Source: Armatimonadota bacterium (GTDB taxonomy: Bacteria; Armatimonadota; JAAZEB01). From it: 64,000 nt of DNA. Numbering within the stretch: position 1 is the first letter of the stretch; each line of letters starts with the position of its first letter. Below the pieces are notes generated by a model. It worked only from the letters and a program-made list of their open reading frames with translations. It had not been told where the DNA came from and did not search any database. Shown piece by piece: positions 1-8,369 of this stretch. The DNA lies in assembly GCA_012512265.1 (NCBI GenBank), contig JAAZEM010000188.1:36822-100821 (forward strand), written 5' to 3'. The translations under genes were made by a program, and so were the position numbers.

Positions 1-37
1 ACTCCAGCGCGGCAATTGCTCTCTCTTTCGGCTTCAT
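1..37 (-). CDS. 5' end of a uroporphyrinogen decarboxylase-like (URO-D) protein, cut by window edge
   Basis: Reading minus from 37, an ATG opens a frame running off the window start, giving the peptide MKPKERAIAALE. This matches the usual N-terminus of URO-D-domain proteins (typically M-x-x-R/K-E-R-x-x-A-A-L followed by the active-site loop). A purine-rich GGAGAGCGAG lies just upstream of the ATG. Only 12 residues are visible, so the family call rests on this short signature. Corrinoid/methyltransferase-type URO-D proteins are common in carbohydrate-rich clusters of such genomes. It is divergent from the GH36-like gene. Confidence 0.42.
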   Translation of the reverse strand, partial: MKPKERAIAALE

Positions 38-248
38 CGCTTTCTCGCTCTCCACGCGCCCCACGGCGCTGGCGGCTCCTCGATACCGTGCATGGATGCC
101 CGCCCATACTCTGGCTCGAGCCTCTTCACGCTGCCAATGGAATAGGCCCTGCCTAGAAGTTCAGGATAGAGCGCGGAGATCCTGGGAGTCTGCGCTTCCC
201 GCGTCGCAGCGGGAAGGGGTGGCGCGGCCCGGGGCGAATCCCTCCGAT

Positions 249-2306
249 ATGACACTCACCACGCTCTCACCACGGCCGGGCTCGGTGGCCTTCGGCCGAT
301 GTACCGTCGAATGGACCGGAGAGGAGCTGGCGCTCGCCAACACCCGGATCGAGCGGCGATGGCGGGTGGCCAATGGGCTCCTCTATCCGCTCTCCCTGAA
401 GGATCGGGCTTCCGGTCGGGAATGGCTGGCGCGCCCTGCGGAGCAGCCGGCGCCTTGCCCGGAGGTGCCGCTCCCGGAGGAGCCGCGCGCGATCCGCGTG
501 ATGGCCGGCCATGGCGTCTTTGGCCCGACCGAGGCGCCCGCGCTCCGGGTGGAGGTCGTCTCCACCGGCCCCACGCTTGCGTTATGCACCTGCCTCCAGC
601 TGTTCGACGACGCGCCCGGCATCCAGGTCCAGCTCCACGCGGAACCGGTCGAGGCTCCCGCCGGAGAGGCGCGCTCTGGCACCGCCTCGGGCGAGGATGC
701 GGCACCGACAGGGATCGAGGGCCCGGCACACGAGGCGGGCACGCCCGCCGGTCCGGTGGATCTCCTGGAACAACTCGCGCTCTCGCCGGCGCACTTGCGC
801 CTCACTCAGGTGACGCTTCTGGATCAGACCGATATCCGAAACGAGCTCCTCTTCGAGAGTGAGTGGCTGCTCCACCCGAACGAGCTCCGGCTGGAGCTGA
901 GCGGGAATCTCTTCGCCATCGAGGAGCTTTTCTCGGGCGATGGCCTGCTCTTCTTGAAGCAGGCTCCTCTGCCACATGCCCGTCCAGTGCAAGCGGGGCC
1001 CGATCTGCGCGTCAACGGTGCCAGCCGCGTCTTCCACTTCCTCGGGCACGGGGCCGGATCCGGTGGCGGCCAGGGCTATCCCTACGTCATCCTGGTCTAT
1101 CGGGGTGGTGCCTCCGGGCGGACGGAGGCGCTGCAGGCCTATCAACGCCAGATCCGCGCCTTCAACCCCGCGCGCGATGGTCTGCTGCTGAGCAACACCT
1201 GGGGCGACCGCTCGCAAGACTCGCGCGTCTGCGAGGAGTTCATGCGCCAGGAAGTGAACGCGGCGGCATCTCTCGGCGTGGATGTCATTCAGATCGATGA
1301 TGGCTGGCAAAAGGGCCGGACGTCCAACTCCGCGCAGGCGGGTGGGGTGTGGGGTGGCTTCTGGGCGGCAGACCCGGAGTTTTGGGCGCCGCACGCAGAG
1401 CGCTTCCCGAACGGCCTGGAGCCGATCATCGCCGAGGCCCGGGAACGGGGGATGCAGTTCGGGCTCTGGTACGCGCCGGATCCCGCGGATGACTACGCCA
1501 ACTGGGAGCGGGATGCCGCGCGCGTTCTGGAGCTGCACCGGGCGCATGGGATACGCACCTTCAAGATTGACGGCGTGAGGATGGAGAGTAAGGCCGCGGA
1601 GACCAACCTGCGCCGCTTCTTCGACCGCGTGCTGGAGGAGACGCGTGGCGAAGTGGTCTTTGACCTGGATGTCACCGCCGCGGTCCGGCCTGGCTACTGG
1701 GGGATGATGCACGTGGGGCCGCTCTTCATCGAGAATCGCTACACGGAGTGGCGTCGCTACTGGCCCCACCAGACGCTGCGCAACCTCTGGAAGCTGGCGC
1801 GCTATGTGGACCCGCTGCGCCTGCGCATGGAGTTCCTCAACCACACGCGGAACACGCATCTCTATGGAGATGACCCGCTGGCGCCTGCGTCGTACTCGCC
1901 CGCATATCTCTTCGCCATCACCCTCTTCGCGAACCCGCTCGGGTGGTTCGAGGTCTCCAACCTGCCGGCGGCCTATGTTGAAGAGGTGGCGGAGCTGGTG
2001 AAGGTGTGGAAGGCGCATCGCGAGCGCCTCTTCCAGGGGTATATCCATCCGATCGGCGAGACCCCCGATGGCACGTCGTGGACCGGCTTCCTCTCCGTGG
2101 GCGAGGACAGGCATGAGGGCTACCTGATCCTCTTCCGCGAGGTGAACGACCGTCCGAGCTACTCGCTCGCGTTGCCGATGCTCCAGGCCGGAGAGTATGC
2201 CGTCGAGTGCCTGGCGGGGCAGGGGAGTGCTGTCGTCCATGCTGGCCGGGTGGAGGCAGAGATTCCGAACGCGCGGGGCTTTCTCTTCGCGCGGCTGTAC
2301 CAGTAG
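249..2306 (+). CDS. GH36-like alpha-galactosidase / melibiase family glycosidase
   Basis: A 685-residue protein with an N-terminal beta-sandwich-like region (to about residue 310) and a TIM-barrel part of the GH36/melibiase type. The barrel carries the segment VIQIDDGWQ (Asp about 350) and GIRTFKIDG, whose Asp (about 441) sits where the GH36 nucleophile lies. A later acidic strand (VFDLDVTA) may carry the acid/base. No signal peptide is evident, suggesting a cytoplasmic enzyme that removes terminal galactose or similar units from imported oligosaccharides. I start at ATG 249 because the 51 residues added by the longer ORF start are Arg/Ser/Pro-rich and unlike the family; no clear Shine-Dalgarno decides it. 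Substrate is not predictable from sequence. Confidence 0.78.
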   Translation: MTLTTLSPRPGSVAFGRCTVEWTGEELALANTRIERRWRVANGLLYPLSLKDRASGREWLARPAEQPAPCPEVPLPEEPRAIRVMAGHGVFGPTEAPALRVEVVSTGPTLALCTCLQLFDDAPGIQVQLHAEPVEAPAGEARSGTASGEDAAPTGIEGPAHEAGTPAGPVDLLEQLALSPAHLRLTQVTLLDQTDIRNELLFESEWLLHPNELRLELSGNLFAIEELFSGDGLLFLKQAPLPHARPVQAGPDLRVNGASRVFHFLGHGAGSGGGQGYPYVILVYRGGASGRTEALQAYQRQIRAFNPARDGLLLSNTWGDRSQDSRVCEEFMRQEVNAAASLGVDVIQIDDGWQKGRTSNSAQAGGVWGGFWAADPEFWAPHAERFPNGLEPIIAEARERGMQFGLWYAPDPADDYANWERDAARVLELHRAHGIRTFKIDGVRMESKAAETNLRRFFDRVLEETRGEVVFDLDVTAAVRPGYWGMMHVGPLFIENRYTEWRRYWPHQTLRNLWKLARYVDPLRLRMEFLNHTRNTHLYGDDPLAPASYSPAYLFAITLFANPLGWFEVSNLPAAYVEEVAELVKVWKAHRERLFQGYIHPIGETPDGTSWTGFLSVGEDRHEGYLILFREVNDRPSYSLALPMLQAGEYAVECLAGQGSAVVHAGRVEAEIPNARGFLFARLYQ

Positions 2307-2387
2307 CGGTGGAAAGACAGCCCCGACCGGGCGAACGCGGAATCCCGGGTGCCGGGGAGTATCCGGGCATGGGAGCCGTGAGAGAGG

Positions 2388-4349
2388 ATGGGACGGATGT
2401 TTCGCGCCAGGTTACCACTTTACCAGGTGTTCTGCCTGGGTCTGATGGTGATGCTTTGGTCCCCGCGGGTATGGGCCGGACAGGCGCAGCCGGACAAAAT
2501 CGCGCTTTCAGAGAGCTTCGAGGGCGAGCTCCCAGACTTCCACACGTACCAGGCCACTTACGCCGCGGATGAGATGCGCGCGCGCACCGGCAAGCGCTCC
2601 TTGCGGGTGATGCCTACGGGCGGATCTGGCGGCGCCTACTTCAAGCTCCAGGGCCTGATTGATCCCACCCGCGACTATGAGTTCTCGGTGTGGGTCCACG
2701 CGGAGAGCGCGCACGCCGCGAGCCTCTACATCTCGGCGAGCGACGGCAAAACCCGGCACACCAAGGGCCGGGCCCGGCGAGAAGCGAAGCAGGGCGACTG
2801 GGTGAGGCTGGTCGGCCATGTGCGCGCGAAGGAGTGGCGCGAGACCGACCAGGAGATCATGCTCGCGATGACCGGGAGCCAGGAGATCTGGGTCGATGAC
2901 GTCACCCTCCTGGCGACCACGGTGCCGGACCCGCCGTCACAGGTCTACCCGGAAGTCGAGCGGCGGCTGCGGGCGGAGGCCGACAAGCGTCCCATCCGGC
3001 TGGCTCGTGGCAAGCGAATTGTGGCGCGTGCATCGAACGGGGCGTTCGCGTCCGATTCCGCGGTGATGGAGGCGCGCGCGGTTCAATCCGACACGCTGCA
3101 GATCACGCCGAATGGCCTTCTCACCTTCGCGATTGACGCGGACGAGCCGCTCTACGTCACCGGGTCGCTCCTTCTCACACCAGATAGCGATCTCCGCCCC
3201 GGCTTGCGAGTCACGGTGCTCTGCAACACCACGGTGGTTGCCGCGCCGATGGTCGAGGCCGAGGCATGGGAGGGAGTCGGGAATCCGCTCACCGGGCCGG
3301 CGCCGGAGATCACCGGCACGCGGCCTCCCGACCGCGTGCCCCTGGTGGAGTGGCGGCTTCCCAAGGGGAGAAGCTACCTCACTCTGGCCGGACCGCACTT
3401 CCGGCCCGGGGGCACCTTCCGCGAGCTGGAGCTGCGCGCGCTAGAGCGGAAAGCGGACGCGCCCTCCTACCAGTTCGCGCTGTTCTCGGACACGCACCTG
3501 TCGACGGCGAGCCCCGGCGAGTGGATGAACGTCAAGATGGGGAATGCGACGGCCCCTGAGCTCGCCACCACCCTCCAATCGCTCGCGAAGGAGGGGATCG
3601 ACTTCGCGGTCCTGGCCGGCGACATGACGGACCGGGGCACGCGCGAGGATGTTCAGGTGCTCGCTGGCGTCCTCGAAAAAGCACCCTTGCCGGTGGCCGG
3701 CTGCATCGGCAACCACGACGCCTACCACTCCTCTTCGCGCCCGGATCTGCTGGAGCTCTGCGGGCGGCTCTTCCCGGGCGGCAGAACCGACTACGTGATC
3801 CAGAAGCCGCCCCTGCGCTTCATCGTTCTGGATGCCTCGTACTGGCGAACGCCGGAAGGCGACTTCGTGGATCGCTACGATGCGAAAAACGCGCGCGGCA
3901 TCGGCCTGCGCCCCGCTCAGGTCGAGTGGCTGCGGAAGACGCTGACCGAGGATACGCGCACGCCCACCGTGGTGATCTGGCATTACGCGTTCACCAACCG
4001 GCGCGGGAACTCGTCGTGCGGCTACAAGTTGCCCGGCGCGATCTGCCTGAGCAGCCAGGATGTGCTTGGAATCCTCGAAGCTGCTCCCAACGTGGTCGCC
4101 ACGCTCTGTGGGCACGCGCACTGGAACGAGGTCAACCGCGTCGGGCGGGTCACCCATCTCCAGAACCCCTCTTTTGCCGAATGGCCGAACGCGTTCCGCG
4201 TGGTCCGCGTTTACCCGGATCGATTGGAGTGGGAGGTGCGGCAGCCGGGCAATCGCGGCTTCATTCGCGAGTCGTTCCTGGCGCATAAGGCGCTCTCGTG
4301 GATGCTCTCGACCGGCGAGGGCGACCTGGCCGGAGAAGTGCGCTTCTGA
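2388..4349 (+). CDS. secreted calcineurin-like metallophosphoesterase with N-terminal beta-sandwich domain
   Basis: 653 residues. An N-terminal signal peptide (hydrophobic FCLGLMVMLW, cleavage near VWA-GQ) is followed by a carbohydrate-binding-like jelly-roll domain (to about 180) and a middle beta-rich linker. The metallophosphoesterase core begins about residue 360 and shows all metal-ligand blocks in order: SDTH (Asp 368, His 370), GDMTD, GNHD, a lone His in VIWHYAF, and GHAH. It is predicted to hydrolyse phosphodiesters or phosphomonoesters outside the cytoplasm. It follows the GH36-like gene by 81 bases on the same strand. The N-terminal domain suggests action on, or attachment to, glycan surfaces; this is inference. 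Confidence 0.87.
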   Translation: MGRMFRARLPLYQVFCLGLMVMLWSPRVWAGQAQPDKIALSESFEGELPDFHTYQATYAADEMRARTGKRSLRVMPTGGSGGAYFKLQGLIDPTRDYEFSVWVHAESAHAASLYISASDGKTRHTKGRARREAKQGDWVRLVGHVRAKEWRETDQEIMLAMTGSQEIWVDDVTLLATTVPDPPSQVYPEVERRLRAEADKRPIRLARGKRIVARASNGAFASDSAVMEARAVQSDTLQITPNGLLTFAIDADEPLYVTGSLLLTPDSDLRPGLRVTVLCNTTVVAAPMVEAEAWEGVGNPLTGPAPEITGTRPPDRVPLVEWRLPKGRSYLTLAGPHFRPGGTFRELELRALERKADAPSYQFALFSDTHLSTASPGEWMNVKMGNATAPELATTLQSLAKEGIDFAVLAGDMTDRGTREDVQVLAGVLEKAPLPVAGCIGNHDAYHSSSRPDLLELCGRLFPGGRTDYVIQKPPLRFIVLDASYWRTPEGDFVDRYDAKNARGIGLRPAQVEWLRKTLTEDTRTPTVVIWHYAFTNRRGNSSCGYKLPGAICLSSQDVLGILEAAPNVVATLCGHAHWNEVNRVGRVTHLQNPSFAEWPNAFRVVRVYPDRLEWEVRQPGNRGFIRESFLAHKALSWMLSTGEGDLAGEVRF

Positions 4350-4400
4350 ACCACGGGCTGTGTGCGGATGGCAGCCACGTGCTTAGCGCGTGAAACTTCC

Positions 4401-4429
4401 TTGACACCAAAGGGGTCTTAGGGTATAGT
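4401..4429 (+). promoter_or_regulatory. sigma70-type promoter of the 4436-4621 RNA
   Basis: TTGACA at 4401-4406 and TATAGT at 4424-4429 are separated by exactly 17 bases. The spacer starts with a CCAAAGG dyad flanked by GAC and GTC. Transcription would start near 4436. A similar TTGAC-CCAAAGGGG core occurs in the promoter at 41494. Confidence 0.75.
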
Positions 4430-4435
4430 AGATTT

Positions 4436-4621
4436 CATGGAGTGGGCGCCGGCCCGCGAGGCTGCAAGGCAGATCGGCCGGGCCGCCCCAAGGCGATGAA
4501 CGCGGATGGATGGGAGGCTGTGAGGCGAGAGCGCTTGCGGAGGCCGCAGGAGGACTTCTTTCCCTCACATGCTGTCCCGATCCAGTGAGGGAGCTCTGGG
4601 TTAGACCGGGCTCCCTTTTTT
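4436..4621 (+). ncRNA. structured leader RNA or small RNA ending in an intrinsic terminator
   Basis: The transcript from the strong promoter carries no plausible gene before a terminator. A long 5' hairpin pairs GGGCG+CCGGCC (4444-4454) with GGCCGG+CGCCC (4476-4488). Three later helices are mutually exclusive: TGTGAGG (4519-4525) with CCTCACA (4563-4569); CCCTCAC (4562-4568) with GTGAGGG (4585-4591); and GGGAGC (4589-4594) with GCTCCC (4610-4615). This 1:2, 2:3, 3:4 layout is typical of transcription attenuators and riboswitches, with the 4781 gene as the likely controlled target. I recognise no known riboswitch, T-box, 6S, SRP, RNase P or tmRNA signature. A stand-alone small RNA remains possible. 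Confidence 0.5.
4589..4621 (+). terminator. intrinsic terminator of the leader RNA
   Basis: Stem GGGAGC/GCTCCC with a 15-base loop, followed directly by six T residues (4616-4621). Its 5' arm overlaps the alternative GTGAGGG arm, so formation of the terminator can be switched. Confidence 0.78.
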
Positions 4622-4780
4622 GTCGGTTGGGAGAGAGCCTTCCAGGAAGGTTCTGAGCGCCCTGCCGGCTCATTCTCAGTGAACTGACAGAGCGCGAGCA
4701 GGCGTAGGATGAGGCATCCGGTGGGAGGATTCCTGCAATCCGTGCCGGGTGCGGCATCTCGTGACGGGAAGGAGACGAGG

Positions 4781-5275
4781 ATGGAACTGAGACGCTTGAC
4801 TTTGGCGGAGCTGTCGCAGTATCTGGAGGGCCGAACCCCGGGCCTGCAAGACCTCGAACCGGCGGATCGCGACTCGGTAGTGCGCATGGCGCGCCGGCTC
4901 GCCGAGCAAGGCATCGCATCCCGCTTTATCCTTTCGGCTGTCCGTGACACCGTCGACCTGATGCGCGCCCCCGAGGTGCCGCCCGATCTGGAGCGGCCCG
5001 CCTCTGTGGAACTCCCTCCGGCCGACGACCGGCAGCAGGCTGCGCGCCGGTTGAAGAGCTATACCCAGGCCACCCTCCGCGAGGCCCGCGCCGCCCGGCG
5101 CAGCAACGAGATCCGCCACATGCGCGGCGTGCTCCGGGGCATCGACCGCGGTCACCTGCGCGAGACGCTCGGTGACGAGGGTGAGAGCCTCTGCCGCGAG
5201 ATCGACACGGTTCTATCGCGTCTGTCCCTCCCTGTGCGTCGCGGCCGGCCGCGCTCCCAACGGATCGCGGCGTAA
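4781..5275 (+). CDS. small helical protein of unknown function
   Basis: 164 residues, strongly charged and predicted almost entirely helical, with no signal peptide or membrane segment. I do not recognise the family. The C-terminus is basic (RRGRPRSQRIAA), which would fit nucleic-acid contact but is not diagnostic. The start at 4781 is favoured over 4709 because AAGGAGA lies 5 bases upstream and the extra N-terminal residues look non-coding. The gene stands alone and follows the leader RNA and terminator at 4436-4621 by about 160 bases, so it may be controlled by attenuation. Confidence 0.68.
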   Translation: MELRRLTLAELSQYLEGRTPGLQDLEPADRDSVVRMARRLAEQGIASRFILSAVRDTVDLMRAPEVPPDLERPASVELPPADDRQQAARRLKSYTQATLREARAARRSNEIRHMRGVLRGIDRGHLRETLGDEGESLCREIDTVLSRLSLPVRRGRPRSQRIAA

Positions 5276-5280
5276 GCCGT

Positions 5281-5339
5281 TCTGAACGCTTTTCAGAAAC
5301 CTCGGTCAGGTGGCTCGGGCTGATCGAGCCACCTGACCG
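5281..5339. terminator. two hairpins after the 4781 gene, including a 15-bp perfect inverted repeat
   Basis: TCTGAA/TTCAGA (5281-5297) lies just after the stop codon. It is followed by a perfect 15-bp inverted repeat at 5303-5317 and 5325-5339 with a 7-base loop. No T-run follows, so it is either a Rho-independent-like hairpin lacking a U-tail or a protein-binding palindrome. Confidence 0.55.
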
Positions 5340-5611
5340 GGTCTAGCGACGCCCTGGCCGTGGGGAGATCCGCCTCAGACGCCTGGCTTGCTCGGGCCAA
5401 TGCCCGGATTCCCCGCAGCGGAGATCGGGAGCAACGCTGCCCTCTCGCGCGGGCAGCGAAGGTGTCCTCTTCAAGCGCTTCGCACGAACTCAAAGCAGGT
5501 GCCTCGGCATCGGGAGCCGAACTCTACTCCGGTGGGATTGTGTTGGCGTGCCTGGCACACCTGCTCGGTGGTGGGCGGCGCGCGATTTTGTAAGATTCAG
5601 GGGAGATTGCC
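5340..5611. other. intergenic stretch without a supported gene
   Basis: Between the 15-bp inverted repeat and the GTG start at 5612 I see only shadow ORFs. A GGGGAG Shine-Dalgarno lies just before 5612. No clear promoter boxes are visible. Confidence 0.5.
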
Positions 5612-8194
5612 GTGAGCGATAGGCTGAAGGAGTATCGAGAGAACCCAACGGCGACGCCGTCTACGATGTTGGCATGGCCGCTGTATGGAGCGGGCCTGGA
5701 GAACCTGGGCGACGAGGGGAAGCCGGTCGAGATGCGCGTGCCGCAGCCGGGGCCCGATGAGCTGCTGGTGCGCGTGGATGCCGCCGGCCTCTGCTTCAGC
5801 GATATCAAGGTTCTGACGCAGGGGAACCAACACCCGCGCATCCTGGGGCGCGACATGGAGCGCGAACCGGTCATCCTCGGGCACGAAGCCTCGGTGACGG
5901 TGGTGGCCGTCGGCGAGAACCGCCGCGGGCAGTTCAAGCCGGGCGACCGCTTCATCGTTCAGGCGGATGTCTACTACAAGGGCAAGAATGTGGCCTACGG
6001 CTACCAGCTTCCGGGCGCCCTCGAGCAGTTTGGCGTCATCCCCAAGGAGATGATCGATGGCGATGAGGGCTGCTATCTGCTGCCCGTGAAGCCGGAAACA
6101 GGCTATGCCGAGGCGGCGCTCTCCGAGCCGTGGGCGTGCGTGGTCGCTAGCTACCGCGCGTCGCACCGGTCAACCCTCCTCAACGGCGGTGCGCTCTGGG
6201 TGGTCGGTGGACCCGCCGCAGCCAGCGTGCCCGCCTCGCTGCATGTCAGCCGTGGCCTGGATGCAGACTCGCATCCGCGCGTCGTCATCCTCACCGATGT
6301 CCCGGCGGCGATTGCCGACCGCCTCGAAGCGCAGGCCAAGGCGGCGGGTGCGACGGTCGTGCGCACCGGGGCGCTTGCCTCGCTGGACCTGGAGGCACTG
6401 AAGGCGGATCAGACCGGTGGCGCGGGGTTCGATGACATTGTGGCCCTTGGCGCGGATGCACCGATGGTCGCGCAGCTGGATACCATGCTGGGCAAGCACG
6501 GCATCCTCAACCTGGTGGGGGCTGCTGACGGCGACGCCTACGTCGAAGTGGATGTCGGTCGCATCCATTATGATTTCCTGGTGCATTTGGGCACCCGCAG
6601 TGATGACATTGCCGAGGCCTACACGCGCTCGCGTTCCTCGGACCTCATGCCGGGCGGCCGCGCCTGGATCTGTGGCGCGGGCGGCCCGATGGGCCAGATG
6701 CATGCCCAGCGCGCCGCCGAGAAGCCGGACGGCCCGAGCCTGGTCGTCGTGACCGATATTGATGGCGAGCGTCTAAATGTCGTGCTGGAGCGTTTCGGCC
6801 CGCTGGCCGAGGCGCGCGGCGCAAAGATGGTTGCCCTCAACCCCAAGGAGATGACGCCCGAGGCGTTCGACCAGGCACTGCGCGAAGTGACGGGCGGCCA
6901 GGGATTCACCGATGTCGCGGTGATGGTGCCGGTTCCGGCAGTGATCAGCCACTGCGCCACGCACCTGAGCGAGAGGGGCCTCCTCAACATCTTCGCCGGC
7001 GTTCCCAAGGGGACGATGGCGCGCGTGCCAGTGCTCGACGCGGTGCGCAAGGACGTGCGCTTTATCGGCACCAGCGGCTCGCGGATCGAGGATCTGAAGA
7101 GCACGCTCGGCGCGACCGAGGAAGGCACGCTCAGCCCCAACCGCTCGGTAGCTGCCATTGGCGGCATCGAGGCAGCGCATGACGGCTTGGCCGCGGTCAA
7201 GGCAGCGCGCTTCCCGGGCAAGATCGTCATCTTCCCGCAGATCCGGAACCTGCCGCTCACGCCGCTTCCGGAACTGAAGGATCGCCTCCCCGAAGTGGCC
7301 GCGAAGCTGAGCCCCGCGGGCGAGTGGACGCGCGAGGCGGAAGCGGCGCTCTTCGAGAAGATGCTCGGTCCAGCGCCTACGCCGAGAGGGCCGAAGTCGC
7401 GCCCCTTTCGTCGATTAGAAGGCCGGACGGCGATGGTGACGGGCGCCGCGCAGGGCCTGGGCGAGGCACTGGCCTCGCGCCTTGCCGCTGAGGGATGCCA
7501 TGTCGCCATTGCCGATATCAACGAGGCGAAAGCGGAAGAGACTGCGGCGCGCATCCGCAAGGAGTACGGCGTCCAGGCCCTCGCCTTCGGCATGGATGTG
7601 ACGGACGATGCCCAGGTTGGCCAGGTGGTCGACCAGGTCGTGGCCGCCTTCGGCGGGCTCGATATCATGGTCTGCAACGCGGGCATTCTGATCGCGGGCG
7701 ATGCTGTGGAGTTTGACGCTGAGAAATGGCGCAAAGTGATCGATGTCAACCTCATCGGTTACTTCATCACGGCGCGGCATGCCGCGCGCGTCATGCAAGA
7801 GCAGCGCCGGGGGAGCATCATCCAGATCAACTCGAAGTCGGGCAAGAAGGGGAGCTTCAAGAACTCGGCCTATGCGGCCAGCAAGTTCGGCGGCATTGGC
7901 GTCACCCAGAGCCTGGCGCTTGAGCTGGCGCCGTTCAACGTGCGCGTCAACTCCGTGTGCCCCGGGAACCTCCTCGACTCGCCCCTGTGGGTGAACAGCC
8001 TCTACGAGCAGTATGCGAAGCGCTGGAACCTCACCGTCGAGGAAGTGCGCCGCAAGTACGAGGAGCAGGTGCCCCTCGGGCGCGGGTGCGCGTATGAGGA
8101 CGTGGCGAACGTGGTCGTCTTCCTGGCCTCGGACGAGTCATCGTACATGACTGGTCAAGCGATCAACGTCACCGGCGGGCAGGAGATGAGGTAG
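5612..8194 (+). CDS. MDR alcohol dehydrogenase-like / SDR sorbitol-6-phosphate dehydrogenase-like fusion
   Basis: 860 residues. Residues about 15-190 resemble the zinc-type MDR catalytic lobe (GLCFSD, ILGHEA, FKPGDR), but the four-Cys structural-zinc lobe is not visible. Two Rossmann-like segments follow (about 195-325, starting WVVGGPAAAS; and about 348-560, starting WICGAGGPMGQ), as if the MDR nucleotide domain were duplicated. The C-terminal 255 residues form a complete classical SDR: TGAAQGLG cofactor loop, CNAG, Ser in INSKSGKKG and Y-AASK. The tail (NLLDSPLW, LTVEEVRRKYEEQVPLGR) is like sorbitol-6-phosphate 2-dehydrogenase. GTG start with AGGGGAG upstream. It probably oxidises a polyol or sugar phosphate; the exact substrate is unknown. 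Confidence 0.88.
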   Translation: MSDRLKEYRENPTATPSTMLAWPLYGAGLENLGDEGKPVEMRVPQPGPDELLVRVDAAGLCFSDIKVLTQGNQHPRILGRDMEREPVILGHEASVTVVAVGENRRGQFKPGDRFIVQADVYYKGKNVAYGYQLPGALEQFGVIPKEMIDGDEGCYLLPVKPETGYAEAALSEPWACVVASYRASHRSTLLNGGALWVVGGPAAASVPASLHVSRGLDADSHPRVVILTDVPAAIADRLEAQAKAAGATVVRTGALASLDLEALKADQTGGAGFDDIVALGADAPMVAQLDTMLGKHGILNLVGAADGDAYVEVDVGRIHYDFLVHLGTRSDDIAEAYTRSRSSDLMPGGRAWICGAGGPMGQMHAQRAAEKPDGPSLVVVTDIDGERLNVVLERFGPLAEARGAKMVALNPKEMTPEAFDQALREVTGGQGFTDVAVMVPVPAVISHCATHLSERGLLNIFAGVPKGTMARVPVLDAVRKDVRFIGTSGSRIEDLKSTLGATEEGTLSPNRSVAAIGGIEAAHDGLAAVKAARFPGKIVIFPQIRNLPLTPLPELKDRLPEVAAKLSPAGEWTREAEAALFEKMLGPAPTPRGPKSRPFRRLEGRTAMVTGAAQGLGEALASRLAAEGCHVAIADINEAKAEETAARIRKEYGVQALAFGMDVTDDAQVGQVVDQVVAAFGGLDIMVCNAGILIAGDAVEFDAEKWRKVIDVNLIGYFITARHAARVMQEQRRGSIIQINSKSGKKGSFKNSAYAASKFGGIGVTQSLALELAPFNVRVNSVCPGNLLDSPLWVNSLYEQYAKRWNLTVEEVRRKYEEQVPLGRGCAYEDVANVVVFLASDESSYMTGQAINVTGGQEMR

Positions 8195-8256
8195 CCCTCG
8201 GGGTGTGGGAATCCCGCATGCCGGAGGCGTCGCAGGCGTTTCGCCTGGCGGAGTAT

Positions 8257-8292
8257 GGGTGCCGGATGGCGCGAAGCGCCATTCCGGCACCC
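8257..8292 (+). terminator. strong GC-rich hairpin after the fusion dehydrogenase gene
   Basis: GGGTGCCGGA-TGGCGC pairs with GCGCCA-T-TCCGGCACCC across a GAA loop: 16 base pairs with one bulged T. A smaller CAGGCG-TTT-CGCCTG hairpin lies just upstream. No U-tail, so termination strength is uncertain. Confidence 0.5.
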
Positions 8293-8369
8293 GGTGTGTT
8301 GGTTAACCGGCGGCTTCCTGGCGGCCGCGACGACGCAGAGCGGATGGTGCCGCCGGAGATGGTGAGAAG

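Noticed and set aside
582-2240. 552-aa minus ORF over the GH36-like gene
   Set aside because: Arg/His/Pro-rich shadow of a gene with clear glycosidase motifs on the other strand; no ribosome-binding site or family.
4436-4621. 6S, SRP, RNase P or tmRNA gene
   Set aside because: None of the conserved sequences of these RNAs is present and the ends do not pair as in 6S RNA.
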